From Blastomussa wellsi (lineage: Eukaryota > Cnidaria > Anthozoa > Scleractinia > Plerogyridae), in contig OX393561.1 in NCBI GenBank assembly GCA_947652115.1, forward strand, positions 1,865,318 through 1,929,317: 64,000 nt of DNA. The letters are read 5' to 3'. Positions 12,201 through 26,654 of this stretch are shown piece by piece. A program made the position numbers and the translations under genes. The notes beneath the pieces are model-generated. The model ran no database searches and was not told the origin of the DNA. It saw only the letters and a program-made list of their open reading frames with translations. Position 1 is the first letter of the stretch. The number at the start of each line of letters is the position of its first letter.

Positions 12201-15200
12201 GTTAAGTGTCTTGCCCAAGCCACAGCACAATGACCCCATTTTGTAACTACTCTTTCCTCGTCAAATGTTAGCTAATAACTGCGTTTTGCTGTGTCGAGAT
12301 GTCGTTACTATGACACTTGTGTACGCTCTGAAACAGTCTTAAATCTCTCCAAATAAATGCTTTGCCTTTTTTTAATTTTTGGTGGACGGTAGTGAAAGAA
12401 AGGAGGGTTTTGTTTAATCTTAACGGGTTTCATACTGTTTTGCAGCAGAGTATCCGAAAGTCACGAAACGTTCCGTTGGTTTCTGTTGGCATGTGACAAA
12501 AGTTTTTAATTCACGTGATCGAGATTGGCGCAGCGCAAGACAAAATTTAACGACTGCATTTTACCACTCTAGTGATTTGGATATTATAGCTTTAAAAAAT
12601 GCGACGTCTCAATTAAGGTATTTTATGTGTTAAGCTCATAATTAAGTTAAAGTTAGATACTTACATACAAATCCTAAAGCCAGATTTATCCAACGAGCAC
12701 CATCCATTGGCACAGAAACCCGAATGCAAGCAACCTGTCAATACAAACAACAAACACAACTATCACAAGTGCAGCAAGAAAGCGAATCAATAACCTTGAA
12801 TAACCTGGACTGGAGGGTTTATCAATTCATAAATAACTATAGGGAACATTATTTTCTAACGAAAACGTCTGCCTGGCTATATACAATAGAAAACGTCGAG
12901 CTTTCGGCTGTCAGACTGAATGAGAAATGATTGTGTGCGGGTCACTAACCTCCGCAGAGATCTGTGATTTGTTTTGAAGACATTGGACACGTGACACGTT
13001 TGTTGCAGACATCACTGATCTTGACACACTTGCCATTAGTACCACAGGCCACCAGTGATTTGGATTTGTCACACTGTTCGCAACGTGAGCCGACATACCC
13101 AGATGGACACCTGAAATATCATTGAAACATATATAAATTAGTTATTTAACTTTTTTTCTAGCAGCACTGTAGAGAACAGAAAACATTTTTGTAGTCTGCG
13201 ATTATAGCTGCAAGTGTACAGGAGTCCTTCATAAGTTGACAAAAATAACAGAATGCGCAGGCAAAAAGTCTCGCTGATTCTCAGGAAAAGCTAATCAGGT
13301 TCAAATACGATTAGACTTTAGCCAATTAAGGCCCACGAGAGCTAGCGGCCAAACCAAACCGCGGTTTTATACTTAGCTCTTATTAACCGAGCTTAGTAAG
13401 TCGGTCACGACCTCGGTCAAGATTCTCCCATACAGACCGCCAAAGCTCGGTTAATAAGATGTTTATGATATGGCCAAACGGAAACTTAAATTTGCTAAAC
13501 GACACTACTTCGTTCTCGCTGATATTTTGTTTGCGAACGGCGATGAGCTGAAATTTGCAAAAGTTTGGTCGTATCTTGACTTTTTATTCTTGCCAAGCTT
13601 TTTTAATTTTCCATTTAGTATTTTTAGACAAAAAGGAGACAATGTGTTCCTGTTTTGTTTGTAACTTTCTGACCCCAAAATGCAACCGGTCTAGATGCCG
13701 GTCCAGATGGGAAAATCTAGACCGTGGTCAATATCGATTTTAGCCAATCAAATTGGTGAATTCGCTAGTTTCCAGTCCACGTGAGACACGGCCATACAAT
13801 AAATACGGCTATTGTCAGTCTCGCAGGGTTCGTACGCCTTTGAGATTTTAAAATTCAATGACATTCCAAGGCTTTTTCCATGACTTCTCCAAGTTTTCCA
13901 TGACCTAATTTGACCATTTTCTTGGAAACCATCTTTTATTTTTGGTACATTTTTACCATTTTCGACGCGAAAAAGCGTAGATTGTTTTATACTTTTTAAT
14001 GACTTTCCACTACCCACACTTGAATTCCATGACTTTTTTTTAGACCTGGAAAATGAAATTCTAAAATTGCATGACTTTCCAGGTTTTCCATGACCTGTAC
14101 GAAACCTGTCCCGTGTGTTTCGTCATGGTTCGAGCTTTACTCCTGCGAATTTGGAGGTTTCAAGAGTCAATTTTTTTTTGCACTATCCAAAGCATTTACA
14201 CAATATTTCTTTATAAAAAAGAAAAAGAACAAGAATGAAATTAGGCCATAATGTCGACAGTTAATAGGTGAAGCGTCCAAAGTAGCAGAGCTTTTCACCG
14301 CCATACACATTGAGCTACCTCACGTTCGGAGAACCTACAGAAATGCACTGAAAGAGTTTACCGATAATACAAAGTACACTCTACAGAAATATACAAGCAA
14401 GTATTAAAGAAACTCCTAAGAAAATCATCGGGAAAATGAAAACAATACAGACTAAAACAATGATCCAAGAAGATGTGGAGTTTACTTTTATTATTCTGGT
14501 TGTCTGAAACTGCTCCCATAAAGGGCACTTGGGTTACTTACTTGCAAGATGGTGCTCCGTTATCCATGAGACATGTTCCGCCGTTATAGCAGTAATCAGC
14601 CGTGCAAGCTGCAACAAATGAGACATGGAAATTTAAAATAACCGTGTACTGGGACTGGGACCGAGGCGCCGAATGGAGTAGTCGTGTTTTTTGTCGCTCC
14701 GACGTTGCCTTGCGGTTGCACTATATCAGCTTTATAAAATTAGCTAAATAAGCCTCAAACTAGTTACAGAACCTTTACTTTTCCTTTTCGTCATGCCTAA
14801 CGAAAAACGAGCAAGACAAGAGACAAGCCTAAGCAGTGAAGATGGAATACCGTCACCATCACACGAGGCCGACGCCATCTTGGAAAGCATACACGAAAAG
14901 TTAAAGAAGTTAGACGTGCTTGAACAGATAAATGGAAGATTGCTGACGATTGAAAATACCGTAGGTGACATGGAAAGAGGACTAAATTCTATGACAGCGG
15001 ACCTGCAAAAGGTAAAGACGGATTTAGATTTAAAAGCAGATAAAGCCACTGTCGAAGAGCTGAAGGATGAAATCGAGGAATTACAAAACAGGTCAAGAAG
15101 GAACAACTTAGTCTTCTACAATATACCAGAGAAAGCCGAAGGATCCGATTGCATCTCCTTTATACAAGATTTCATTTCGGAGCACATGGGCCTTGAAACG

Positions 15201-18200
15201 ATATGCGGCCATGTCGAGCTGGAGAGGGCACACCGCACGCCAAGCAAAATGCCTTCTGCTAGTGAAAAGCGCCCCAGACCGGTGCATGTCGCTTTTCTAC
15301 GATACACGGATAAGATGAAGATACTAAGGAATGCTGCCGCTCGTCTGAAAGATAACCCGTTAAACGGAAATGTCATCGGTATAAGTGAGGATTTCGCCAA
15401 AAGAACCCAACGGCGGCGGCAAGAACTCGTGCCCTACAAAAAGTTTTTAAAGAAGAAACTTGGCGACGGCCGGAAAGTCTACATCGCATACCCTGCAATA
15501 CTGAAATATGTTGATGTCAATGGCCGCCACAAAACCGTAGGAACAAAAGAACTAGCAAAACTACGCCATGAAATGGAAGAGGCAGAGAATTAATCTAGCA
15601 TCACCGTCGGAGCGATACTGATCAACAACAACTTTAACTCACATTCTACCCATTGTTGGAGTTAAAAGAACTTCACAGGCAATGCCTTTAATTTGTGTCA
15701 TAAAAGGTAATTTTAGTTTTTTTGTTGTAAGTAATGTAATGTTTTCTCCAGGCTTGAGCTCAGGAAGGCTTCTGTATTGTGAAAGTATTGAGATATCGAT
15801 CGACATTCGTCTGGTGTTATTATGAATAAGTTAATTTTCACTACTTTAAATGTTCGGGGTTTAAACAGTTCAAGAAAACGAAGAGCTATTTTTCGGCAAC
15901 TGCATATCAACAAGTACACAATAATTTTCTTGCAAGAGACATATAGCTCTACTGATCAGGAAAAAATATGGAGTAATGAGTGGGGTAGTAAAGTGTACTT
16001 CTGTCATGGAAGTAAACACAGCAAAGGGGTAGCAATTCTGTTTAATCCTCGACTCAAAGTGCAAGTAGAAAACCAAATCTGTTGCGAAAACGGTAGGATT
16101 CTCATCCTGCAGCTTTCTATAGACGATCAGAAATTTATATGTGCTAATATTTACGCCCCCGATAATGATAACAAGCAAATTATATTTTTTAAAAAACTCA
16201 GATCTCTACTCGAACAGTTTCCCTGCGACAACATTATAGTAGGTGGTGATTTTAATTGCCCTCTCACCAAAACCGATAAAGAAGGAGGACGTGACGTTTC
16301 GTCAAGAAGAAATGTTGCCAGTGAGATCGAGCATTGATGTGTATTTTAGATTTAGACGATGTATGGAGAACGCTACATCCAGAAGAAAAACAATTTACTT
16401 GGCGAACATCTGACTTGAAAATAAAATGCAGATTAGATTATTGGCTAATAGCGCGCCAACTCTTACAAAAATCCCCCGTGCAAAAATGTCAAATTAAACA
16501 CGCTGCACATTGCGATCACTCCTTAGTGACAATGGAATTGCAAATTAACGTGAAATACCCAAGAGGACCAGGATTCTGGAAATTCAATTCCTCCCTCTTA
16601 GAAGATGATGAATATACAGAAAAATTAATGTTTAAAATTCCACGTTTTATAAACAAATATCAGGATCTTGAAGATAACGGACTCCTATGGGAGTTGGTCA
16701 AAATGGAAATAAGGGCGTTTACAATAAGTTATTCAAAACAAAAAGCTAAAATAAAAAAAGATTATGAAGAAGATCTCATACAGGAAGTCTCAAGACTGGA
16801 AAATTTGCTTGAAAACTGTCCATCATCAGAAGCCGTCCAGAAATACATTAAAGTTAAGAACGAATTAGATAAGATTTCCTACGACCGGGCAAGAGGCGCT
16901 TGTGTACGCTCCAAAGCTCGTTGGCATGAGTTTGGCGAACGAAGTTCGAAATATTTTCTTAATCTTGAGAGACGAAATTACGAAAATAAATGCATTACCA
17001 GCCTTATAAACGAAAATGGAAGCAGTATCACGGACCCAAAGGAAATCTTAAAAGAACAAAAAAGTTTCTATCAAATCTTATACTCCTCGCAAAATCCTCA
17101 AGTAAACGATCCTAAATTCGATGTGTTTTTTGACAATGACAAAGTAGAAAAGCTCAATGATGAACAAAGAAAGAACTGCGAAGGCTTGCTGACGGAGAAT
17201 GAGTGCTTAAATGCTTTAAAAAGTTTTCAAAAAAATAAATCTCCTGGCAATGACGGTTTTACTGCCGAATTTTACAGCTTCTTCTGGAACCAATTAGGCA
17301 AGACAATGGTAAACAGTTTTAATTATGGTTTCCATAAAGGTGAGCTGTCAATTTCCCAAAGACAAAGCATCATACGATTTATCCCAAAAAAGAACAAAAA
17401 TTTATTGTATCTTAAAAATTGGAGGCCTATTTCACTTTTAAATGTGGATTATAAGATTGCCTCTAAAGCTCTAGCTCTCAGACTAAAAAAAGTTCTACCG
17501 GCAATTATAAACAACACTCAAACTGGTTATGTAGAGGGAAGATTTATCGGTGAAAATATCAGACTCATAAGTGACATCCTCAATTTTACCGCGGACCAAG
17601 ATATAGAAGGAATTGCTTTATTTATTGATTTCGAAAAAGCATTTGATAGTTTAGAATGGGAGTACCTATTTAAAGCTTTAGATACCTTTCAATTTGGATC
17701 CGATTTTAAAACTTGGGTCAGAACTCTATACACAAACATTTCTAGCTGTATAATAAACAACGGCTTCGCCTCTGAGCCATTCACTCTAAAAAGAGGAGTA
17801 AGACAAGGCTGCCCCTTGTCTGGCTTATTGTTCATTTTAGCCGCAGAATTACTGTCTTGCTCAATAAGAGCTAGTGATCATATAAAGGGAATTAGAGTCT
17901 TAAACAAAGAAATAAAATTATCTCAATATGCCGATGACACCACCTCCTTTTGTAAAGATGAGGAGTCGCTGGGGAAACTGTTAGAGTTATTGGACCTATT
18001 TAAAGCTTGTAGCGGGTTAAAACTCAATCAAAGCAAATCGGAAGCAATGTGGCTTGGAAAAAATGCAAATAAGACTGATACACTATTTGGAGTTCAGTGG
18101 CCACAAAGGCCCATCTCCGCTTTAGGAATATCATTCTCTTAGGCCCCATTTATATGGTCTCGGGTACCCGAGACAACCCTCCCCCCGAGTTACCCTGGGC

Positions 18201-21200
18201 GAGCTAACTTTTCACTAAAACGTTGAAACATTCTACCAACCGTTTACATGATCCTACCCGAGTTGTCTCGGGGGGCGAGACAACTCGGGTAGGCGAGTTG
18301 TCTCGTCTCGGCAGGTAGGGTAACCCTGGCAGGCGGGACAACTTTTTCTCATATAAACACTTTGGCTCGCTTACCCGGGACAACTCTGAACGTGCGAGTG
18401 TCACGTACTGTCCGAATTTCAGGTTTGTAAGCAAAAAATGCACTAAAGAAATAGAATTTAACCCAGCAAGGCCTCCAGTGATCGAATAAACGAAAGAAAT
18501 TCAAAGAAAGAAGGATAACTGGTTAGTTGAATATTAAAACACTTTATGAATAATCAAACAGGGTCAACTTTAACTCGGCTGACAGGGACAAATTTTGTCA
18601 TATAAACGCTCGGTAAAGTTGTCTCGGGAGGGAGGGTTGTCTCGGATACCCGAGACCATATAAATGGGGCCTTACAATCTGAAACTTTGTGAACTGGAAA
18701 ATTTTTCACAAAAGATATGTAAAATTCAAAAGCTCTTTAATATATGGTCCCAAAGAGACCTCTCACTGTATGGTAAGATAACAATCGCCAAAACTTTAGG
18801 TCTATCGAAACTTATCTTTGTTAGCGCGAGTATACACACACCGCCTCATTATATAGATATAACTAATAAAATGGTCACAGATTTTATCTGGAATAATAAG
18901 AAACCAAAGATAAAAAGGGATACGCTCATCGGTCCAAAAGAAAGAGGAGGGTTGGATTTACCAGAATTTGAGACTATAGCTAAGTCGCTACAAACTGCGT
19001 GGGTTCAAAGAATGAAAAAAGGTGTAGGAGATCAGTGGATGTTAATTCCTTTATTTTATTTGAAAAATGTTGGGGGGCCATTTATTTTTGATTGTGATTA
19101 TGATGTAAAATTTCTGGATCTAAACAACATACCAGCATTTTACACTGATGTTCTTAACACCTGGGCGGAGGTCCGAGAGCAAATTTCGGACAATGAAAGC
19201 CGCATTAGAAATGTAATCTTATGGAATAACAAGCATATTTTAATAGACGGTAAATCAGTATATTGGAAAGAATGGCATGAGGCTGGCATACTTAGAATTA
19301 AAGACCTTCTAAATGAAAACAACAGATTTTTAACACTTGATAAGTTTCTTTTAAAAACTGGTCTCAGGGCGCCTTTTACTAAGTTGTATGGTTTAATATC
19401 AGCTATACCTTATAGATGGAAGTGTGCTTTGAGACCGGGTTTTATCATGAACAATCAAGATATGGAACAAAACAATCAAGATATGGACCAAAACACAACT
19501 ATAGAAATCAGCGCAATCACTAGTAAGAAGGCTCGCAATATACTTATTCAAAGGAAATTTGTAGAACCGTTAGCTAGCCTTCGACTCTGCAGACAAGGAG
19601 TGGAATCTTCCAAACTTAGTGCCATTTATATGCTTCCATTTAAAATAACTAAAGAAACAAAATTAAGCATATTTCAATATAAGATTATTCATAATATTCT
19701 TCCACATGGGGCTTTGCTGCACAAAATGAAGATCGTAAGCTTTCTTTCAATATGGAAGCCTCTCCTCTCTTTATTGTAATTGATCAGATTTTAATCTACG
19801 TACGCGTCAAGCAAGCCTGTTTGTATTATGTATTAAGCATTGTTATCTCAATTCTTGTATTGTAATTGTTGTAACCTTAAATTTTGTAGCGTAAGTGTTA
19901 TTTGTGATGTTGTGACAATAAAGTTTTTCTACAAAAAAAAAAAAAAAAAATTACTTGGGCCTGGCACTCATTCGTTTTTTTTTTTCTGTTTTGTTATTCG
20001 GGACAAAATGAGTCCCATGAAATTAGAGCGCATTTCCACATTTCCGTAAATAATTATTTAGGCTAAACTTTTCAAGATGTGTGTGTCATCGATCAAACAG
20101 CTCCTTAAAGAAGCCAGTGGTACAACCTAGCTTCTAGAGAAAACAACGAAAACAGAGTTCTCTCAAAAAGGAGTCGAACCTAAGACTTTCCGACTAATAC
20201 TTCGCACTCCAACGTGAGACTTACAGGAGCTACGCCACAAACTTTTTTTGGCCAAGAACTGTTTCGCTTCACACGCAACTTAAACGTCATACTTTCTCGC
20301 CGCCTTACCTTTGCAAAGCTTTACAAAATCAGGAGGACTCAGGCCACACTTGACGTTGTTTTTACAGACATCGTCCTTTGATGCACAGAACCACTGACCC
20401 ACTTTACACTGTATCTGATCTCCGGGACACTTGCAATTGGTACAGTTTTGACATCTTGCTCCATTATAATTGACATTGCATCTATTAACACAAAGAAAGC
20501 AAACCTTTGTAAAAGTCAGAGACATATATTGCTATGTTTGCTTTATAATATACCAATATACAACTTTAGTTACATCCAAACACAGATTATTTAATGAGTT
20601 CATTGTGTCATAGATGCCAAAAAAAGTGGGAGTTACTGTCTTGTCGTACAATAAATCAGGTGGAAAAATACCTTGATTTTGAAAAATTGGTGCATGTATG
20701 GTCTACAGAATTGAAGATGACTAAACGGAGGAAGAAGCACCTCTGTTGCGTAAATAATTCCTGGTGTTGCAATCCCTTTTAAAGACGTAACCCTGAAAGA
20801 GGCTTTTAAAACTATCGTACAGCAAATCGAAGAGCTCAAAACGCAGAATTCGAACGTGTGTGGGACAAAAAAAAAACAAATCAAACGTTTAATCCGTTAA
20901 CGATAGACTTTTAATATTTTCTTGTAAAACGAATATAACCGTTAGCGAAAGTGACCCGTTCAAAAAAGAGGGGGGGGGGGGGGGAGAGGAACTGAGCTTA
21001 GAGTAACAAAGTTACGCAACGACTACCAGTGAGCCCTTGAAGTGTTTAGACAGTTTGCTTACATACATACAACATGAATTGGCATTGCAACATGAATTAA
21101 CATGAACATGGCATTGCAACATGAATTAGCGCGAACGTCGTTAATCCGAAGCGTTGGTACTTACACGCAGTCTGGGCGGCCAAGGTTGTCTAACTGGCAC

Positions 21201-22353
21201 TTTCCATTGATACAATATCCATCAGTGCATGCTGCAACATCAAAATGCCACAAATTATTCAATCAATCGATGGTACCAATTTTGACGCCGCAGCATACTG
21301 CAGAATATCCAAAATATCACGCGGTATTTGTACTCCAGAGAACCGGTTAGAAATTCGCCCGAACGGACATAACAATTTGGCGGGTTGGATAATAAGATAT
21401 ATATTATATATACTGAAGCTGGGGAAACAAACAACAAATAAACAAGACTCAGCCAATTATTATCGCGGCTTTTAATGCAACTCTGTCTGAGGACCTAGGA
21501 AAATAATTTTACACAAAAAATAACCCAATAAACCCCGATGAAAAGTTGAACCTATGTAGTGAAATCAAGCATAAACGAGTTACGTCACAATATTTTGAGA
21601 CAAGTTTGCGACATTTTTTGCGATTACCCTTAAAATGAAGAGAACCTCGAAATAATAGTTTACCAAGGACGAGAAACACCAAAGGCAAAGTCTGCATTCG
21701 AGCCTAAGTGGCCGGCGCTCATCTCCGGTTTCCGTAGCATGAAGCGACTAGGAGTATTTCTGCTCCCCTGGATGGGATGCTAGTCCATCGCAGGGTTACC
21801 CCCAGCAGTAAATTCGCCGGTACCCATTTATACACCTGGGCGAAGAGAGGCACTGTGAGAGTAAAGTCTCTTGCCCATGAACACGACACAATGTCACCGG
21901 TGAGGGCTCGAACCCGGACCATCCGATCCGGAGACGAGTGCACTAACCATTAGTGCTGTACTCTTACCACAGTGTGCTTCATCACTCCAGTCGTCACAGT
22001 CTTTCTTGCCGTTACACTGTACAGACTTGTCAAGACATTTTCCACTCGACGGACAGTATATCTGCAGATTACCACAGTTTCGGTTTGCTGTACATTCAAG
22101 AAAAGCCAACATTACTAAAGTACTATTAAAAGTGTTCAGTATTTCTTTGCTGCTTTGGGAATTTCATAATGATAAAATTACCAGTTTGCACACTTCTAAA
22201 GCTAAGCTAAGTAGTGTGCCAGTCTGGCTTGTATAAGGGCTATTCGGGTTAATTCACCTCCTACAATAATATTTTATTTGGCAGTAAGACTAAGAATCCG
22301 AGTTTTCTATGAACGAATAGCGAACGAGGTGCAGCCGAGATGACTATCGCTCA

Positions 22354-22386
<33 letters not shown>

Positions 22387-25300
22387 ACAGACAATCTCAA
22401 TTGAGTACATTCCAGTTTATAACCGGGATAGAAAAACCGCTTCCAAACGAGCTGTAACAGTGCTAATCAAAATACGTTTTGCATTTGCTGGTTATTAATT
22501 AAGCTTCAAAACGGGGGGGGGGGCCGTTATAATCGGAAGTATTTTTTGTTAAGCGGCAGTTTACAGTATTTCAAGGAATAGAGTACATACCGCAATTAGC
22601 GTGTGCTCCCTCATCTGAATGGTCTTTACAGTCTGGCCAGCGGTCACAAACAAAGCTCGATTTGATGCATTCACCGCTTCTACACCTGAACTGGTCTCTC
22701 CTGCACGTCCCGGGCGTCACTGACAGATTTAAATAGAATATAGTTATACATTGTTCACATGGACCTGCCCTGTGCTAAGATCACAGCTTTTGCTTTTATT
22801 TGAACACAACCGAACTGAATGATTTTATTTTGTTCGTTCTTTTCATTCCAACAGATAGCCAGGACGGTGATCCTCGACTCGGCACCTTCCCTTTCGTAAA
22901 CAGTCGATGCCATTTTGGCGGCTCTTAGAAGTATTTCTACTGAAGAAAATAAAATTTTGCGTAACCTCCCAGGATTAAGCCCGGCACCTCTGTTCTTCCA
23001 ACACCTCTCAATCACCACTACACTTCCACGTTGACCCAAAGGCAAATAAAAGCTAACCGCAAGCAAACCGGTGAGTGCGTGTGGTGAGCGGTATAACAAA
23101 ATCCAGGTCCAGGCCTAAACTCAAGTGGCATTGTCCATTCCGAAAAGCTTGGTTATCAATGATGGCATCGACTGTTTACGAAAGGAAAATCACCAACGCA
23201 ACCACCAAACTAAGAGATATCACTCAGCTTCAGACGTACCATGAGTACATGGCGTGAAGGATATATCATCTATTGCAATATCACTTTCGAGCGTCGGGCC
23301 CCGCTCGGCCTCAAAACTGACTGAGAAAGTTGTCTTGTTCTTGATCAGCTCGCTGAAGTTGTGCACGCCTCTGAGCCAACCATCACCCTGATTTCCCGCC
23401 ATCTTCCACACCTAGAGGAAGAGTGGATAATCTCAATTACTGGCCCCGGCGCCAAATAAAACAAACAAACAGTAGGGTTCTTACGTCCAGTGGATTCACA
23501 AGGAAAATAACAGACAAAAAACAAACAAACAACAACAACAAACAAGAGATGACCAATTGTTTTCGCGTTCGTCCCCACTGACTTTAGAGCAAAAACTACG
23601 TCACGGTTCGTGCATTTTGAAAAATTTAGCCTAAGTTGTTTCAAAATCGTCATTTGCTATCTATCTTAATCTTCTCCATCCTCAACCATCCTTGTTCCTG
23701 TTTGATTTAGTATCACCTCTTTGTTGTTTTTCTTCATTAGTAAACTATTGGGTTTTCCTACGTTTTAAGGGGAATTTGGTTCGTCGCAAAAATAACTCAA
23801 AATATCGTGACGTAGTTAACTTCATTTAAATAATCAGTCATAACTGTCGTAACATAGATACCGAAGTCATTACTTTAAAAAAGCACTGTCACGGGGGGTT
23901 AGCTGTTTTCAGCTTTATTTATTGCTAAAATCACTACCTGGTACCTTTTCACGTGCTCAAAATGCTCCTGAGGGACTAACAGGAAGATATCAAACAAATT
24001 GTGGCTAAGAGAGCAAACCATAATGAATTTCTGGCGATATTTTGAAGGAATGGCTCTAGAATTTGAAAAAACTGGCTAGTTTTTTTCAAATTTCAATCCA
24101 CTTCCATCCTTGCCATCCTAAGTGATAGGTGGCAATGAACGGTTTCAGTGTAGTGATATAGTCCTAGGTAACAAAACTAAATTAGTATTTTTGGGTTTCA
24201 CTGATGCAGGAACATAGTTCAGCATTTTAAAATGACACCAAATACCGTGACAGTGCTCCTTTAAGTTGTAAAATTGGGACAGTGGATAACACATATTTGT
24301 ATTGCTCATCAAGCAAGTTTTGGAGATGGTTAAGCTACTACACAGTACCTCCTTGCGCTCTCCACCTTTGGGTTCAAGTATCACACGTAGAACTCCCAGT
24401 CCACTGCCGTACATGAAATAAAAGAAGTTCATCTGACAATACGACTGCGATACGTTCGAAAAATGATACGACACTCTGGCTGTGTCTTTAGGTTTTAATC
24501 CGGATGCTTGCATATACAGGTAATATCCTACAAAAACGAACAGAAAGGAAGAACAAAAATTAACTATATTCACCTCTGACTTTGAGTGGTCAGATCCTTC
24601 AGACTAAACAGTCACATTTGAAGAGTGGTTTCTCTTCGTTTATTACATAACCAGCAGTCTTTTACAAGGATTACTAGCCACACGTAAAATGAAGATAAGA
24701 ATGAACTTATTATGAACTTTATTTGAGTGTCAACTGTATCTAGCACTGACGTACTAATTGGGGACACTGAAAAGCACAAATGAAATCAAATCAAATTATA
24801 CGACAAAATCAAATCAAATCAGATAATTTTACTATCATGGTACTGATGACTTAAAATATCACGTTTCACCCGTTTACTCTAATTATATTTGTAGGTGCAT
24901 TTGTCGAAACATCTTCGGATCTTTCACAGAGATCTTCAGCAAACTTTGACATTTTTAGAAGCGTTTGTATGACACCTTCGGACAACGTTTTGAAAAACTT
25001 CGGAAATGATCGGAAAGTCGTCAAAAACTTCGTTATTACTATATTTATAACATAAAAATATATAGAAATAAAATATATGCTTGTTATTCTTTATTTCATC
25101 CAACCAGTCTGCACAGATCAGAAAATATACTTCACCTGTAAACATGAAAAGTTTAAAATATATGTTGAAACTGGCACCTACATTTGTGTTGGCTATTTAT
25201 TTATCTTACCGGTTGAATCCTGTTTGGTGTGGTCATATCGCGGGCCGGTGTTTCTGCTCGGGGTCTCCCCTCTGCGTCGATAAAACTTCCCAGCGGCCGT

Positions 25301-26610
25301 CTGATCAACGATCCAGTTACACAAGCCGTTTTCAAAGTCACACGAGCCACTTGAAGGTGATTGTGTTGGCGGGTAGGTCGGGGTGGTACTGTCATCCTTA
25401 CAGCACATGATGCCGCCGGCGTTATAAACTGACATGAATGAACAGCCTTCCAGACTTCCAGCAGCGGCGGAGTAGCGAGTCATTCCTCTGAAGACACCTA
25501 GGAGGGACAAAGCGATCAGTTAACTAAATGTTATTTTCAGTCTTATGTTATTTTCAGATCTTTCAGTTTACGCCCAAAACTTCTCGGAACGAGTCACGCA
25601 ATTGGTTCTAAACACGATATATAACAGGCCACAACAATGCCACTAGTCCTATTAAACAATAGAGGTACTGTTTATAGCGAGCCAATGAAAATAAAGGTTC
25701 CAAAGAGGTAGAGGCTAACAGCAGCAGTTTACCAGGAATGTGGCCCGGAACATGACATGTTTGTTTTCATTTGCCCACAGATCACGCAAACACAGAATAT
25801 AAGTTTGATTAATGTTTACTTTTCATTCCCATAAAATGAAAAGAAACATAAGTTACTCAAACGCAGTGATTTTACACAAAACATTTCTTCTCAGAATTTT
25901 ATGCTACAAGCTTCGTTCTTCCCTTTATTTCAGGACGGGTTCGATTCCAGGACCCGGGGCCGTGTGTGGGTTGAGTTTATTGTTGGTTCTCGTCCTTGCT
26001 CCGAGGGTTTTTCGTCCTTCAGCCTAAGTTTGTTAGTCGCACGACTATTGTGTGCAATTTTCGGTAACTAAAGTCGATTTTATTCATTTATTTATTGCCA
26101 TATAGCTTATCTGATGTTACCTGAGTCACAGGAGTCAGGGCCCTGGCAAGTGAAACCACAACAGAGGGGTTCTGAACAACTCTCGTGGTATTGACCACAC
26201 CCGTAATCCAATCCGGTCTTGACTCGTTTGCAGCCATCTCCTCCTCCACTGTTCGTCTTGCAATGGTTAATACCAGCACTGAAATGTCCATATCCAGCCC
26301 TCTGACAGTCAATGCCATTTGTCTAGAGAACGAAACGTTTAGCAACAGAACGATAAAATCTTCACCTTAATTTTCGTATTGACCTTCTAAAAACAAAGCT
26401 ACCTTAAATATGGAGATAAATTTATCACAATTTGTATCAATAGAACCGTTCCCCCAGAAAAGCATGAAAACAATGAGAGTTTTACAAACCCAAAATTAGA
26501 AGCAAGGTGACAATCATGGACAATACTAGTTAGACAAACGAATGTCTTGACTTACAGCGCCCTTGCAACAGTTTTGTGGAACATTAACCCTTTACTCGCC
26601 AAGAGTGACA

Positions 26611-26654
<44 letters not shown>

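Larger units (their letters stand above)
14650..19950 (+). mobile_element. Tx1/L1-like LINE, inactive, antisense in an intron
   Basis: A near full-length non-LTR retrotransposon in the intron between exons 52 and 53 of the large gene, opposite in direction to it. It has a separate ORF1 (14793-15593), an ORF2 with apurinic-type endonuclease and reverse transcriptase in pieces, AATAAA at 19917-19922 and an 18-base poly(A) tail (19933-19950). ORF2 is broken by a frameshift near 16335 and by a 530-bp MITE at 18142-18671. The 5' limit is approximate, and I found no clear target-site duplication. Confidence 0.85.

Noticed and set aside
14744..15106. Minus-strand 120-codon Ser-rich frame
   Set aside because: It is the reverse of the coiled-coil part of LINE ORF1 and has no domain of its own.
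22755..23099. Minus-strand 114-codon frame between exons 48 and 49
   Set aside because: It crosses neither splice site in phase and shows no domain. It is probably intronic repeat sequence.
24145..24573. 142-codon frame as a separate gene
   Set aside because: It only extends exon 47 (24349-24527) into flanking intron on both sides. The acceptor at 24528 and donor at 24348 define the coding part.
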